Of a stretch of DNA of 47,253 bases, positions 37,388-46,522 are shown piece after piece. This stretch comes from Betaproteobacteria bacterium. Its GTDB lineage: Bacteria; Pseudomonadota; Gammaproteobacteria; Burkholderiales; Burkholderiaceae_C. Below the pieces are notes generated by a model. It searched no databases. It was given only the letters and a program-made list of their open reading frames with translations, and had not been told where the DNA came from. The stretch is taken from assembly GCA_013289985.1 (NCBI GenBank), contig JABCYW010000037.1, positions 1-47,253 of the forward strand, written 5' to 3'. Numbering within the stretch: position 1 is the first letter of the stretch; each line of letters begins with the position of its first letter. Made by a program: the position numbers and the translations under genes.

Positions 37388-38316
37388 TCGCCCCCGACGC
37401 CCTCGTGATCGGCATCCCCACCTATCGCCGGCCCGAGCAGTTGCTGGCCCTGCTGCGGAGCCTGCTGCCCGAACTCGCGGCGCAGCCCGCGCTGGTGATC
37501 GTCGGCGACAACGAGTGCGGCACCTCCGCGCCGGCCCTCGTCGACGCCTTCCGGGCGCAGTGGCCGGACACGGTCTGCGTGCCTGTGCCAGAGCGCGGTG
37601 TCGCCCAGGTGCGCAACGCGCTCGTGCGCGAGGCCGGCGAGCGCGCGCCCGGCTGGCAGTGGCTGGTGATGCTCGACGACGATGGCCTGGCCACGCCGGG
37701 CTGGCTCGAAGGTCTGCTGCGCACCGGGCTCGCGAATGGCGCGCATCTGGTGGGCGGCCCCGTTCGCGGCGTGCTGCCCGCGGGTGCCAGCTCGCTCGCG
37801 CGCAACAGCATCTTCGCCGCGCGGCGCCGCTGGCGCACGGGCCCGGTGCCCACGCTCAACACCACGCAGAACCTCGCGATCGCGCGCGCCACGCCCGGCC
37901 TCGTGGGCCTGCCGCTGTTCCGCGCCGAGCTCGGTGCATCCGGCGGCGAGGACTACGACCTGTTCCGGCGCACCGCGCGACACGGCGGCACGCTGGCATG
38001 GTGCGACGAGGCGGTGGTGGACGAGCCGGCTCCTGCAGATCGCCTGACCGCGCGCGCGCTGATCTATCGCTACGCCAGCACCGGCGCCTATATGGCGCGC
38101 ATCGACAGGACCTACGACGGCGTCGGTCCGGTGTGGGGGCGCTGCTTCAAGGGCCTGCTCGGCGCGCTGTGGCTGGCGCTGCGCGGCGCGTTGCGGCGCG
38201 ACCCGGACCAGGTCGCCCGCGGCGTGCTGTCGCTGGCGCACCAGGCCGGGCGCCTCGGGGGCCTGCTCGGCGCGCGCACGCATCGCTACGTTCAACCCGC
38301 CAACCAGAGAGGCTGA
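37372..38316 (+). CDS. Glycosyltransferase family 2 (first of a tandem pair)
   Basis: A 314-residue GT-A enzyme. Key segments are VIGIPTYRRPEQL, the metal-binding VMLDDDGLATPGW near 102, VGGPVRGVLP near 127 and ASGGEDYDLFRR near 185 (ED catalytic region). It is clearly related to the next gene and to ExoM-type transferases. The start at 37372 has GGAG 8 bp upstream and overlaps the GH16 stop by 16 bp; the ATG at 37384 would give a 4-bp overlap. Confidence 0.88.
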   Translation: MPVPMIAPDALVIGIPTYRRPEQLLALLRSLLPELAAQPALVIVGDNECGTSAPALVDAFRAQWPDTVCVPVPERGVAQVRNALVREAGERAPGWQWLVMLDDDGLATPGWLEGLLRTGLANGAHLVGGPVRGVLPAGASSLARNSIFAARRRWRTGPVPTLNTTQNLAIARATPGLVGLPLFRAELGASGGEDYDLFRRTARHGGTLAWCDEAVVDEPAPADRLTARALIYRYASTGAYMARIDRTYDGVGPVWGRCFKGLLGALWLALRGALRRDPDQVARGVLSLAHQAGRLGGLLGARTHRYVQPANQRG

Positions 38317-38317
38317 C

Positions 38318-39274
38318 ATGTCCACGACCTCCTCCATCGCAAGCACCGGACTCGCCGTCGGCCTGTGCACCTACAAGCGCCGCACGTCGCTCGAGCGCAC
38401 GCTGGCGCACATCGCGATCGCCGCGAAGGCGCTCGAGAACCCGCCTCACGTGATCGTGGTGGACAACGACGGGCAGGACCCGCTGGTGCGGCAGGGCGTC
38501 GAGCGCTTCGCGGCGGAGTCCGGCCTGGCGGTGCACTACCGGGTGGAGCCCAAGCCGGGCATCTCGGCGGCGCGCAACGCGATCTTCGACCTGGCCGAGG
38601 CGCTGAACGTGCGCTTCGTGGCCATGATCGACGACGACGAGTGGCCCTCGCCCGACTGGCTGGCCGCGCTGCTGGCCGAGCAGTCCGCCACGTCCGCGAG
38701 CGTGGTGGGCGGCCCGGTGCGGCCGGTATTTCCCGACGCCGCGGCCCGGTTGCGCCGGTACGCTCGCTTCTGGTCCGTCGATCGCCAGTACCTGCACGGC
38801 AAGCCCTTCGTGTTCTGCACGTGCAACTTCCTTATCGACATGCAGGCGGTCGCGGACATCCCGCGCCCGCTGTTCAAGGAGGAGTTCGGGCTGTCGGGCG
38901 GTGGCGATACCGTGTTCTTCCGCAGCCTGTTCTTCGCCGGCAAGGCGATGGCCTGGACGGACTCGGCCTGGGTGCACGAGGAGGTTCCGCCGTCGCGCGC
39001 TTCGTTCGCCTGGATGCGCCAGCGCCGCTACCGCGTGGGCAACCACGCCGTGCGCTGGGAGAGCATCGAGAGCCGCGTGCGCAGCTTCGTCAAGACACTC
39101 GGCCTGGTGGCGCGGCTGCCCATCTACCCGCTGCTGCGGCGCGAGCCCGAGATGCCGTTCGTCGCCTGGCTGTTCGAATACGACAAGCTGCGCGGCCGCA
39201 TGGCCTCGCACCTGGGCGACGTCTTCGTCGAGTACGGGCGCAGCAGCGCGCCCGGCGAGAAAGCCTGCGGGTGA
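38318..39274 (+). CDS. Glycosyltransferase family 2, ExoM-like
   Basis: A 318-residue GT-A enzyme with AVGLCTYKRRTSLERTL, VVDNDGQDP, KPGISAARNAIFDLA, the metal-binding MIDDDEWPSPDW near 104 and LSGGGDTVFFRSLFFAGK near 190. This set is typical of ExoM, a beta-1,4-glucosyltransferase of succinoglycan synthesis. The actual sugar and linkage are unproven. It starts 1 bp after its paralogue's stop. Confidence 0.9.
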   Translation: MSTTSSIASTGLAVGLCTYKRRTSLERTLAHIAIAAKALENPPHVIVVDNDGQDPLVRQGVERFAAESGLAVHYRVEPKPGISAARNAIFDLAEALNVRFVAMIDDDEWPSPDWLAALLAEQSATSASVVGGPVRPVFPDAAARLRRYARFWSVDRQYLHGKPFVFCTCNFLIDMQAVADIPRPLFKEEFGLSGGGDTVFFRSLFFAGKAMAWTDSAWVHEEVPPSRASFAWMRQRRYRVGNHAVRWESIESRVRSFVKTLGLVARLPIYPLLRREPEMPFVAWLFEYDKLRGRMASHLGDVFVEYGRSSAPGEKACG

Positions 39275-39278
39275 GCCC

Positions 39279-40568
39279 ATGAGGACGCTGCTCGCCCGCC
39301 TCGAGAAGCGCTTTCGCGTGCTGACGTTCGCGGGTGCGATGCTGCCGACGATGGGCGCGCTCGCGCTGCAGTTCGTCGCGTTCACCGTCACCGCGCGGGG
39401 CCTCGGCGTGCAACAGTTCGGGCGCTACGCCGCGGTGCTGGCGCTGGCGGCCATCGGGGTCGAGCTCGTCGGGCTGGGCGGCGCCGACCTGCTGGTGCGC
39501 GGCACCGCACGGAACCCGGCCAGCTTCGCGCGCTACTACGGCAACATGCTGCTGCTCATCGCCGGGACGCTGCCATGGGTGGTGTTGGCGGGCATGGCGG
39601 TGGCGCTGGGGCCGATGCAGGTGCACATGAGGCTGGCGGCCCTGGCGGCGGCGCTGGCCGCGGAGATCGCGTCGGCACGCATGTCCACCTCGCTGGAATC
39701 CGTGATGGTGGCGCACGGGCACACGGTGGCCGCCGGTTGGGTGCGCATGGCTTCGGTGCTGACTCGGCTCGGTGCCGCGGTGCTGTTCTTCGTGGTGCTC
39801 GATGGCCACGACCTGGATCACTGGATCGCGGTGGTCGTCGCGCAATCGTCCTTGCTATGCGTGGCCTGCCTCGTCGTCGGCAGCCGGCTCTACGCGCCGC
39901 CGCAATGGTCGCTCGTGCGTGACGAGATGCCCACCGGCGCCGCCTTCTGCGTGGGCCAGGTGGCGCGCGCGTCGCAGAGCAACATGGACCGCGTGGTGCT
40001 GGCGCGCTTCGCCGACGAAGCCGCCCTGGGCGCTTACGGCGCGGCCTCGCGCGTTCTGCAACTGGGCCTGTTCCCGATGCAGGTGGTCACGCGAATCCTG
40101 TACCCGAAGTTCTTCGTCCATGGCGCCAACGGCCTGCGCGCCAGCCGCCACTTCGCGCTGCGCACCGCGGCGCCGGCGATGCTGGCCGTGGGCCTGCTGT
40201 CGTGTTTCGCGGTGCTGCTGGTGGCGCGCTTCGTGCCGGCGGTGCTGGGCAAGGACTTCGCGCAGAGCAGCCAGACGACCATGCTGCTGTCGCTCGCGCT
40301 GCCGCTCATCGCATTGCAGTACCCCGCCGCGGACGCGCTGACCGGCGCCGGGCGCCAGGCCCTGCGCGCTGGCATCTACACGGCGGCCAGCGTCGGCTTC
40401 GGCCTGCTGCTGGCGGCCGGCGCGCGCTGGGACGGCGTGTTCGGCACCACCCTGGCCTTCATCGGCGGCCACGGCTTGCTGGCCGCCATCCTGTGGGGTG
40501 CCACGTTCGTCTGCCGCGACCCGGCGTCGGCGCTTGCGATGACGCCGTCGATGGGCTCGAATGCGTGA
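39279..40568 (+). CDS. Polysaccharide flippase (Wzx type, MATE/MOP superfamily)
   Basis: A 429-residue membrane protein with about 12 helices (GAMLPTMGALALQFVAFTVT, FGRYAAVLALAAIGVELVGL, then regularly spaced helices). It is likely to flip the undecaprenyl-linked repeat unit to the periplasm. It is the last gene of the rightward operon and converges on ugd with only 18 bp between stops; no hairpin terminator is seen there. Confidence 0.88.
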   Translation: MRTLLARLEKRFRVLTFAGAMLPTMGALALQFVAFTVTARGLGVQQFGRYAAVLALAAIGVELVGLGGADLLVRGTARNPASFARYYGNMLLLIAGTLPWVVLAGMAVALGPMQVHMRLAALAAALAAEIASARMSTSLESVMVAHGHTVAAGWVRMASVLTRLGAAVLFFVVLDGHDLDHWIAVVVAQSSLLCVACLVVGSRLYAPPQWSLVRDEMPTGAAFCVGQVARASQSNMDRVVLARFADEAALGAYGAASRVLQLGLFPMQVVTRILYPKFFVHGANGLRASRHFALRTAAPAMLAVGLLSCFAVLLVARFVPAVLGKDFAQSSQTTMLLSLALPLIALQYPAADALTGAGRQALRAGIYTAASVGFGLLLAAGARWDGVFGTTLAFIGGHGLLAAILWGATFVCRDPASALAMTPSMGSNA

Positions 40569-40586
40569 ACGAACCGCGCGGCTTGC

Positions 40587-41924
40587 CTAGTCGAGAGGCG
40601 CCGCCAGCCGCCCGATGCCTTCGTAGTCCAGCCCGTGCGAGCGCATCAGCGCCGGGTCGTACAGATTGCGGCCGTCAATCACCACCGGTTGTTTCAGGGC
40701 CAAGCGGATCTGCTCGAAATCCGGGCTCTTGAACTGTCGCCACTCCGTCACGATCAGCAGCGCGTCGGAGCCCTCCAGGGCCTGGGCCTGAGCGTCGACG
40801 AACGTGATGCCCGCCGCATCGGCCAGCACTCGCCGGGCTTCGGGCATCGCCACCGGGTCGAACGCCTTGATGGCGGCGCCGCGCCGCAGCAACTCGTGGA
40901 TGATGACGGTGCTGGGCGCCTCGCGCATGTCGTCGGTGTCGGGCTTGAATGCCAGGCCCCACATCGCGAACTGGCGTCCGCGCAGATCCTCGCCGAAGCG
41001 GTGGACGACCTTGTCGACCAGCACGAGCTTCTGGCGCTCGTTGGCCGCCTCCACGGCGCTGAGCACCTGCAAGCCGATGCCGTTGTCGGCAGCAGCGCGC
41101 ACCAGCGCTTTCACGTCCTTGGGGAAGCAGGAGCCACCGTAGCCGGCGCCTGCGTACAGGAACTGCGTGCCGATGCGCGGGTCGCTGCCGACACCCTGGC
41201 GCACCAGCTCGATGTCCACGCCCATGCGCTCGGCCAGCAAGGCCAGCTCGTTCATGAAGCTGATGCGCGTGGCCAGCATGGAGTTGGCGGCGTACTTGGT
41301 GAACTCGGCGCTGCGGCGATCCATCACGAGCAGGCGATCGCGATTGCGGATGAACGGCGCGTAGAGTGCGCGCATCAGGAGCAGCGCGCGTTCGTCGCTG
41401 CCGCCGATGATCACGCGGTCGGGGCGCATGAAATCCTCCACCGCCGCGCCTTCCTTCAGGAACTCGGGGTTCGACACCACCGCGTAGCCCACGTCGATGC
41501 CGCGCGCGGCCAGCTCCAGGCGCACGGCCTCCTGCACCTTGTCGCCGGTGCCCACTGGCACGGTGCTCTTGTCGACGATCACCTTGTAGTCGGTCATGTG
41601 ACGGCCGATGCTGCGTGCCGCGGCCAGCACGTACTGCAGGTCGGCCGAGCCGTCCTCGTCGGGCGGGGTGCCGACACCGATGAACTGCAGCGTGCCGTGC
41701 GCCACCGAGGCCGCGATGTCGGTGGTGAAGTGCAGGCGTCCGGCGGCGACGTTGCGCAGCACGATGTCCTGCAGGCCCGGCTCGTGGATCGGGATCTTGC
41801 CGTCCTTGAGCATGCGGATCTTGCGTTCGTCGACGTCCACGCACATGACGTCGTTGCCCATTTCGGACAGGCAGGCGCCCGAGACGAGGCCCACGTAGCC
41901 GCTGCCGATGACGGTGACCTTCAC
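40587..41924 (-). CDS. ugd: UDP-glucose 6-dehydrogenase
   Basis: A 445-residue enzyme that oxidises UDP-glucose to UDP-glucuronate with two NAD. The dinucleotide motif is [12 protein letters not shown] at the N-terminus, [11 protein letters not shown] near 155, and the catalytic Cys266 is in [10 protein letters not shown]. Length and motifs are complete. Its place in the cluster implies glucuronic acid (or a derivative) in the polymer. The start overlaps the stop of the GT4 gene by 4 bp. Confidence 0.97.
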   Translation of the reverse strand: MKVTVIGSGYVGLVSGACLSEMGNDVMCVDVDERKIRMLKDGKIPIHEPGLQDIVLRNVAAGRLHFTTDIAASVAHGTLQFIGVGTPPDEDGSADLQYVLAAARSIGRHMTDYKVIVDKSTVPVGTGDKVQEAVRLELAARGIDVGYAVVSNPEFLKEGAAVEDFMRPDRVIIGGSDERALLLMRALYAPFIRNRDRLLVMDRRSAEFTKYAANSMLATRISFMNELALLAERMGVDIELVRQGVGSDPRIGTQFLYAGAGYGGSCFPKDVKALVRAAADNGIGLQVLSAVEAANERQKLVLVDKVVHRFGEDLRGRQFAMWGLAFKPDTDDMREAPSTVIIHELLRRGAAIKAFDPVAMPEARRVLADAAGITFVDAQAQALEGSDALLIVTEWRQFKSPDFEQIRLALKQPVVIDGRNLYDPALMRSHGLDYEGIGRLAAPLD

Positions 41925-43105
41925 GAAGGCGTCCTCTCGATGGATGATGCGGCGCCGGGCATCGGCGTCGCGGGGTGCGGCACGGGTTCCGGGCTGAACC
42001 CGGGCAAGGCTTCATAGGCCTGGAGCAGGCGGCGCGAGAACACCTTTTCGCTGAAGCGCGCAGCGGCCGCCGCGCGGCCTGCCTCGCCCATGCGACGGCG
42101 CAGTTCGCTCGAATCAAGCAGTTCGGCCACGCGCTGCATCATCTCGGCCGGACCTGCGCAGAGAAAGCCGGCGCCCGTGTCGCCGAGGACGTCTCGATGC
42201 GTCTCGCTGTCGTAGGCCACGCAGGGCAGGCCGCTGGCCATGGCCTCGACCAGGCCGATCGGGAATCCGCGCTCCTCGTGCGGCGAGACCCAGAGCCAGG
42301 CCGTGCCCAGTCGCTGCGCGCGCTCCGCGGCCGACGCGGTGCGGAAGTGGCCGATGCCGGCGGCGCGAAAGGCGTTTTCCGTGGCCGTCTGTGCCGGGCC
42401 GATCCAGTTGAAGCCGAGCGCGAGGGCATCGTCGCCCAGCAGCACCGCGAGCTGGATGAAACGTGCGGCCGGCAACACGGCTTCATCGCGGCCGCCGGCG
42501 ATCAGCAGCGGGCGGCGTGCCTCGTTGCGTGGGGTGTCGAAGAAGACGTCGGCAGCGGCGCTCTCGACGACGCGCACGGGCAGCGAGGCGAGCGACTGCA
42601 CCAGCCTGGCATCGAGCTTCAGGTTGACGATGGGCTGTTGCCGGGAGTGGCGCATCTGCAGGCGCACCAGCCCCAGCAACAGCGGCTGAAGCACGCTGTG
42701 GCCGATCAGCGCGCGCGAGCTGTAGGGGGACATGAACACCTGCATCGCCCTGTCGTCGAGCTGGCGCACGAGGCGGGCGCCGGCCAGTCCGGGCAGGATG
42801 CCGTGCAGGTGCATGGCCGCGATCCGGGTGCGGTGCGACACGTCCATCAGGTGGTGGTACAGCGCGCGGCTCCGCGCCCAGGGCGAGGCCTGGTCGGGCA
42901 CGGCCACGACGGCGATGTCGGAGCGCAGCTCGCCCAGGTTCGCGCGTGCGAAGGCGTCGTCGATGGCGATCACCGTCTGGGGCGCGCCGGTGGCGCCGAT
43001 CGATTGCGTCGCCGGATAGAGAAAGCTGAAGACGGCGGGCGTGAGGCGGCCTACCACGTGGACGGTGTGGCCGCGTGGCGCAGCCGCGGAGGCCCTGGGA
43101 TTCAT
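41921..43105 (-). CDS. Glycosyltransferase family 4 (GT-B)
   Basis: A 394-residue enzyme. The donor-binding region [19 protein letters not shown] near 285-303 followed by GLPCVAYDS is the GT4 signature, with one extra residue in the usual E-x7-E spacing. The N-terminal domain includes a His-rich [11 protein letters not shown] segment. The last 30 residues are low-complexity. It lies 10 bp after the priming transferase gene in the same unit. The sugar donor is unknown. Confidence 0.88.
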   Translation of the reverse strand: MNPRASAAAPRGHTVHVVGRLTPAVFSFLYPATQSIGATGAPQTVIAIDDAFARANLGELRSDIAVVAVPDQASPWARSRALYHHLMDVSHRTRIAAMHLHGILPGLAGARLVRQLDDRAMQVFMSPYSSRALIGHSVLQPLLLGLVRLQMRHSRQQPIVNLKLDARLVQSLASLPVRVVESAAADVFFDTPRNEARRPLLIAGGRDEAVLPAARFIQLAVLLGDDALALGFNWIGPAQTATENAFRAAGIGHFRTASAAERAQRLGTAWLWVSPHEERGFPIGLVEAMASGLPCVAYDSETHRDVLGDTGAGFLCAGPAEMMQRVAELLDSSELRRRMGEAGRAAAAARFSEKVFSRRLLQAYEALPGFSPEPVPHPATPMPGAASSIERTPS

Positions 43106-43115
43106 GGGCGCTGTC

Positions 43116-43787
43116 TCACGCCGCGCCGTGGCCGGTCAGCACCACGCGCACCGTGCGGGCGAGGATGACCAGGTCGCCCCACAGGTTGCGCGTCTCGACG
43201 TAGTGCTTGTCCAGCGCCACGCGTTGGTCGTAGGTGGTGCGGTTGCGCCCGCTGACCTGCCACAGGCCAGTGATGCCAGGCGTGACGCTCACGTAGTGCC
43301 AGCGCACCGCGCCATAGCGCGTCAGCTCGACGGGCGTGACGGGCCGTGGGCCAACGAAGCACATGTCGCCGCGCAATACATTGATGAGCTGGGGAAGCTC
43401 GTCCAGGCTGGTCTTGCGCAGGATGCGGCCGATCGGCGTGATGCGCGGGTCGCGGGCCAGCTTCTGGTCGCGCTGCCACTCGGCACGCGCCGCGGCGTCG
43501 GTAGCCAGCAGGCGGGCCAGCGCCTGCTCGGCGTCGACGCGCATCGTGCGGAACTTCAGGCAGCGGAACAGTCGGCCGTCGCGTCCGACGCGATAGTGGC
43601 CGAAGAAGACGGGCACGCCTCCCGCATGCCAGACGAGCAGCGTGATGGCCAGCAGCAGCGGGCTGGCGGCCATCAGCATGAGGAACGCGACGAACTGGTG
43701 ACCTGAGAGTTCTAACCGATCGATCCAGCGTCTCGTGGGCGACGGCGCGCGCGCGGGGGCCTCAGAGATAAACGCAGTCACTGACAT
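43116..43787 (-). CDS. Undecaprenyl-phosphate sugar-1-phosphate transferase (ExoY type)
   Basis: A 223-residue priming enzyme that starts repeat-unit assembly on undecaprenyl phosphate. A membrane segment spans about 31-55. The bacterial sugar-transferase core follows: CLKFRTM near 76, RKTSLDELPQLINVLRGDM near 124, FVGPRPV, and VTPGITGLWQVSGRN near 170. The length equals ExoY (about 226), which lacks the four extra N-terminal helices of WcaJ/WbaP. Galactose- or glucose-1-phosphate is likely. An AAAGGGA site precedes the ATG. Confidence 0.93.
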   Translation of the reverse strand: MSVTAFISEAPARAPSPTRRWIDRLELSGHQFVAFLMLMAASPLLLAITLLVWHAGGVPVFFGHYRVGRDGRLFRCLKFRTMRVDAEQALARLLATDAAARAEWQRDQKLARDPRITPIGRILRKTSLDELPQLINVLRGDMCFVGPRPVTPVELTRYGAVRWHYVSVTPGITGLWQVSGRNRTTYDQRVALDKHYVETRNLWGDLVILARTVRVVLTGHGAA

Positions 43788-43870
43788 AACGTCCCTTTCA
43801 GGTGATTGATGCCCAGGGTGCGTGCGGTATTACGCAAAAAGCGAGCCAATTTTGATGCGCGCCGCATTGG

Positions 43871-43918
43871 TGCGAGCGTTGTGCAGGCGTGCATCGACGC
43901 ATGTGCGAGCGTGGTGCA
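43871..43918. repeat. Two 15-bp direct repeats spaced 33 bp
   Basis: TGCGAGCGTTGTGCA (43871-43885) and TGCGAGCGTGGTGCA (43904-43918) differ at one base. The 33-bp period is about three helical turns, so the copies face the same side of the DNA. They lie 84-131 bp upstream of the ExoY-type ATG, a fitting place for an activator site. Confidence 0.4.
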
Positions 43919-44240
43919 TCGTTGCGATGCCATGGGCCGCTTCACTGTCGAGCTTGGTACGGCACTGGGTATGCGCAATGACGCCCGGTCGAGATCGATT
44001 CAGGACACCACCCGAGTCCTTCGAGCGCCAGCGCGCCTGCACCGGCACACGCACCGCATTGGCGAGGGGCTTGTCGCGCGGTATCAAAATACGGCACGCC
44101 GCTTGAATCGTTTGAGTGCGCGATGCACTTCTTGAGACAGCCGCGCACGGCCTGTCTTTCGAGCGTTCTTGGGGCGCCGCGCGCCGCATCGGGTCGAGGC
44201 GACGGGCTTCTTCCAGCGAACGCCGAACCAGGGCGGCGAG

Positions 44241-44277
44241 AACAGGAAAGCCTTGCGGGTCGACGACGGGCAAGGCT
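44241..44277 (-). terminator. Hairpin terminator after the distal acyltransferase
   Basis: Read leftward: AGCCTTGC, a 13-nt loop, GCAAGGCT, then TTCCTGTT. The 8-bp stem is perfect and begins 20 bp past the acyltransferase stop. The T-run is broken by CC, so strength is uncertain. The stem-loop closely resembles the tRNA terminator at 46391-46427. Confidence 0.5.
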
Positions 44278-44297
44278 CTCGAGCCGGCCCGCGGGAC

Positions 44298-45287
44298 TCA
44301 GGCGACCGTGCGCTTCAAATACGGCACGTTCCGCAGCACCACCGTCAGCAGCAGTGCCCCGGCGAACGCCGTCGACGTGTGCCACAGCAACGCGGTGACC
44401 GAGGTGCTGGGAAAGGCGGCGGCGAGCGCCCAGACGAACAGCACATGCGTCACGTAGATGCCCAAGGCATGGGTTCCGAGCGACGCCAGCCGGCTGACTC
44501 CTGCACCCACGGGAAGTGCTCGGGCGAACAGGAAGACGCCAGCGCCATAGGCGAAGGTGCCGATCGAGAAGTCATGGTCGTCCAGCGGCACGCCGAGCCG
44601 GTGGCTGATCCAGAGCTCTTCGCCCAGCATGACCGCGAAGCCAGTCAACGCCAGCGCGGCTGCGGCGGGCAAGGCCGCCGCGATCTTGTGCCTGGCCAGC
44701 CAGTGTCCGATGAACACCAGGAGCGGCGCGACCATCAGCCCGCCGCGCCGGGCAGCTCCCGGCAGATGCAAGACGTCGTGATAGGTGCTGAACGCGATCG
44801 CCGCCGCTGCCAGGGCGGCACAGGCGAGCCCGGTGGCGCGACTGCCGATCACCAGCACGCCTGCCGGCACCAGCACCAGCGCCACGCCCAGCGCGGGCAG
44901 GAACCAGAGGTGGAATGCCGTTCCTCCCGATATCAGGTCGCGGACGTCGAGGTGGACCGGCCTGACGCCGCTGACATAGGCCACCGCGTAGTAGACGATC
45001 ATCCAGAAGAGGTAGATCGGGAAAAGGCGCGACAGCGGCTTGGTCAGGACTTCGGCAGGGAAGCGTTCGGGCGAATTCTGCAGATAGCCGCTGGCGATCA
45101 GGAAGAACGGCACCGCGCAGCGGCACATCATGCCGATGATCGAAGCTGCGCTGCCGCCGCGCGGCAACGAGTGCAGGGTCACGACCAGGAACGCCATGAT
45201 GAAGCGTCCGGCATCGATCCCTTGGATGCGCCGCCTTGCGCGCGACGCCTGCGTGATCGGCATGCCTTCCAGTGCTGCTTCGGCCAT
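44298..45287 (-). CDS. Acyltransferase 3 family membrane protein (distal)
   Basis: A 329-residue membrane protein with about ten helices. The family start is QGIDAGRFIMAFLVVTLHSL, with the conserved His. It lacks an SGNH domain. It lies beyond the EPS cluster on the leftward strand and may be a further decoration enzyme or independent of it. The start at 45287 has AAGGAG 4 bp upstream. The open frame continues upstream to 45752, but that extension runs through repeat DNA and is not protein-like; an ATG at 45308 is an alternative. Confidence 0.82.
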   Translation of the reverse strand: MAEAALEGMPITQASRARRRIQGIDAGRFIMAFLVVTLHSLPRGGSAASIIGMMCRCAVPFFLIASGYLQNSPERFPAEVLTKPLSRLFPIYLFWMIVYYAVAYVSGVRPVHLDVRDLISGGTAFHLWFLPALGVALVLVPAGVLVIGSRATGLACAALAAAAIAFSTYHDVLHLPGAARRGGLMVAPLLVFIGHWLARHKIAAALPAAAALALTGFAVMLGEELWISHRLGVPLDDHDFSIGTFAYGAGVFLFARALPVGAGVSRLASLGTHALGIYVTHVLFVWALAAAFPSTSVTALLWHTSTAFAGALLLTVVLRNVPYLKRTVA

Positions 45288-45381
45288 GGTGCTCCTTGAC
45301 AGTGCCATGGCGATGCAAGCAAGGATCTGGCCAAACCGCCAGTTCCGTTTTCTGTCTTGGGTACTGCGCCGAAGAAAAAAG

Positions 45382-46392
45382 AGGTTCATCGCCGATCTGC
45401 GGGGAGCAGGCGCCTGGCGCGGCGAGTCGGCGAGCCCAGCGTTTCGGGCGACGATTCGTGAGGCGGCGTCGGCGGTGACCGATCGCCGTCTTTCGAAGCG
45501 CGGACCAGGAATCCGTCGCCGGCGTCTACCGCGCGTGCGAGCGGCGGCTGCGTCCCGTCGGGGCTGGCATCGTGGCGGTCGCCCCTGCGGGTCGACTGCG
45601 CTGCGCTCCTCAACGCCAGCCCCGACGGGACGCAGCCCCCGCTCGCCGAGACGGCTTGGCGGTTGGGACAAACACGGTTCCCCGTCCTTTTTGTTGGTTT
45701 GGCATCGTCGGGCCATCGAGGCCGCGACGATGCCCGCGGCCAGCGTCCACACGCGCCGGCCGGTCTGACGCGAATGTCAGATCGGGGTGCCGGCGCCTCT
45801 TGTCGTGACAGACGTCGAGACGCTCGAGCGCGAGCGACGCGTCCCTGACTCATGCGCGCTGCGTCAGCGCGGCGCGGCCGGTGCCGCGCCATCGTCCTTC
45901 ATGACAAGTACGCTCGCGCACTGGCGGGTGGTTCGCGTCAGGCCCGGCGCCCGGCGAAGAGGCCGGTCGCGGGCATCGTCGCGGCCTCGATGGCCCGACG
46001 ATGCCTAACCCAACTTAAAAAGCGGGGAACCGTGTTTGTCCCAACCGCCAAGCCGTCTCGGCGAGCGGGGGCTGCGTCCCGTCGGGGCTGGCGTTGAGGG
46101 GCGGCGAGCACCGCAGGGGCGGGGGCGGCGCGCGCAGCGCGCTTCGTTGTCTGACTCGCGCCAGCTGTTTGAACGGAGCGCGCAGCGCGAAGTGAGTTCT
46201 GGCGCGCGCCCCCGGCCCGAGGAGCGCAGCGCAGTCGACCCGCAGGGGCGACCGCCACGATGCCAGCCCCGACGGGACGCAGCTGCCGCTCGCCCGCGAG
46301 GTACTCGCCAGCCAACCGCCAACAGCCAGCGGCTCACCATTCACGGCGCCAGACGCTACGCGCCTGCTCCCCGCAGATCGGCGATGAACCAA
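45382..46392. repeat. Cluster of nested inverted repeats (REP/BIME-like)
   Basis: Three nested inverted pairs: 45383-45413 with 46360-46390 (31 bp, exact), 45537-45611 with 46219-46293 (75 bp, one mismatch), and 45611-45738 with 45968-46096 (mostly exact; the outer 74 bp and inner 38 bp are identical). A 22-bp core occurs four times in alternating orientation (+45547, -45615, +46071, -46262). Strong small hairpins lie at 45701-45734 and 45972-46005. A separate hairpin-forming element lies at 46157-46206. No transposase or protein-coding gene is seen inside. Confidence 0.85.
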
Positions 46393-46427
46393 AAAAGAGC
46401 CCTGCAGGTCGACGACTTGCAAGGCTC
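46391..46427 (-). terminator. Rho-independent terminator of tRNA-Arg
   Basis: Read leftward: GAGCCTTGCA, an 11-nt loop, TGCAGGGCTC (10-bp stem with one G-T pair), then TTTTTT. It begins 6 bp past the encoded CCA end of the tRNA. Confidence 0.85.
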
Positions 46428-46433
46428 GAGAGA

Positions 46434-46510
46434 TGGTGCGCCCGACTGGGTTCGAACCAGTGACCCCTGCCTTCGGAGGGCAGTACTCTATCCAGCTGAG
46501 CTACGGGCGC
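46434..46510 (-). tRNA. tRNA-Arg(CCG)
   Basis: A 77-nt cloverleaf including an encoded CCA. The acceptor stem is GCGCCCG/CGGGCGC, the D arm contains AGCTCAGCTGGATAGAGT, and the anticodon stem CTGCC/GGCAG encloses the loop CTCCGAA with anticodon CCG. The T arm is ACTGG-TTCGAAC-CCAGT. It decodes CGG. Confidence 0.97.
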
Positions 46511-46522
46511 GAAGTCTTGTAG

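Larger units (their letters stand above)
43788..44297. other. Non-coding gap upstream of the ExoY-type unit
   Basis: About 510 bp with no convincing gene. It should contain the promoter of the leftward exoY-GT4-ugd unit; no strong sigma-70 elements are visible. It holds a direct repeat at 43871-43885 and 43904-43918 and a hairpin at 44249-44277. Confidence 0.5.

Noticed and set aside
40569-40586. Bidirectional terminator between the converging flippase and ugd genes
   Set aside because: Only 18 bp separate the stops and no stable stem followed by a T-run is visible.
43830-44273. 147-codon leftward frame upstream of the ExoY-type gene
   Set aside because: No ribosome-binding site, no hydrophobic core or motif, and it runs through the terminator hairpin.
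45288-45752. N-terminal extension of the distal acyltransferase to 45752
   Set aside because: The added 155 codons run through inverted-repeat DNA and are Arg/Pro-rich; the family motif begins shortly after the ATG at 45287.
45382-46392. CRISPR array
   Set aside because: Copies are inverted and of unequal size and spacing, with no regular spacers and no cas genes.
45382-46510. tRNA-integrated genomic island with att sites
   Set aside because: No integrase and no direct repeat of the tRNA 3' end was found; the repeats do not include tRNA sequence.
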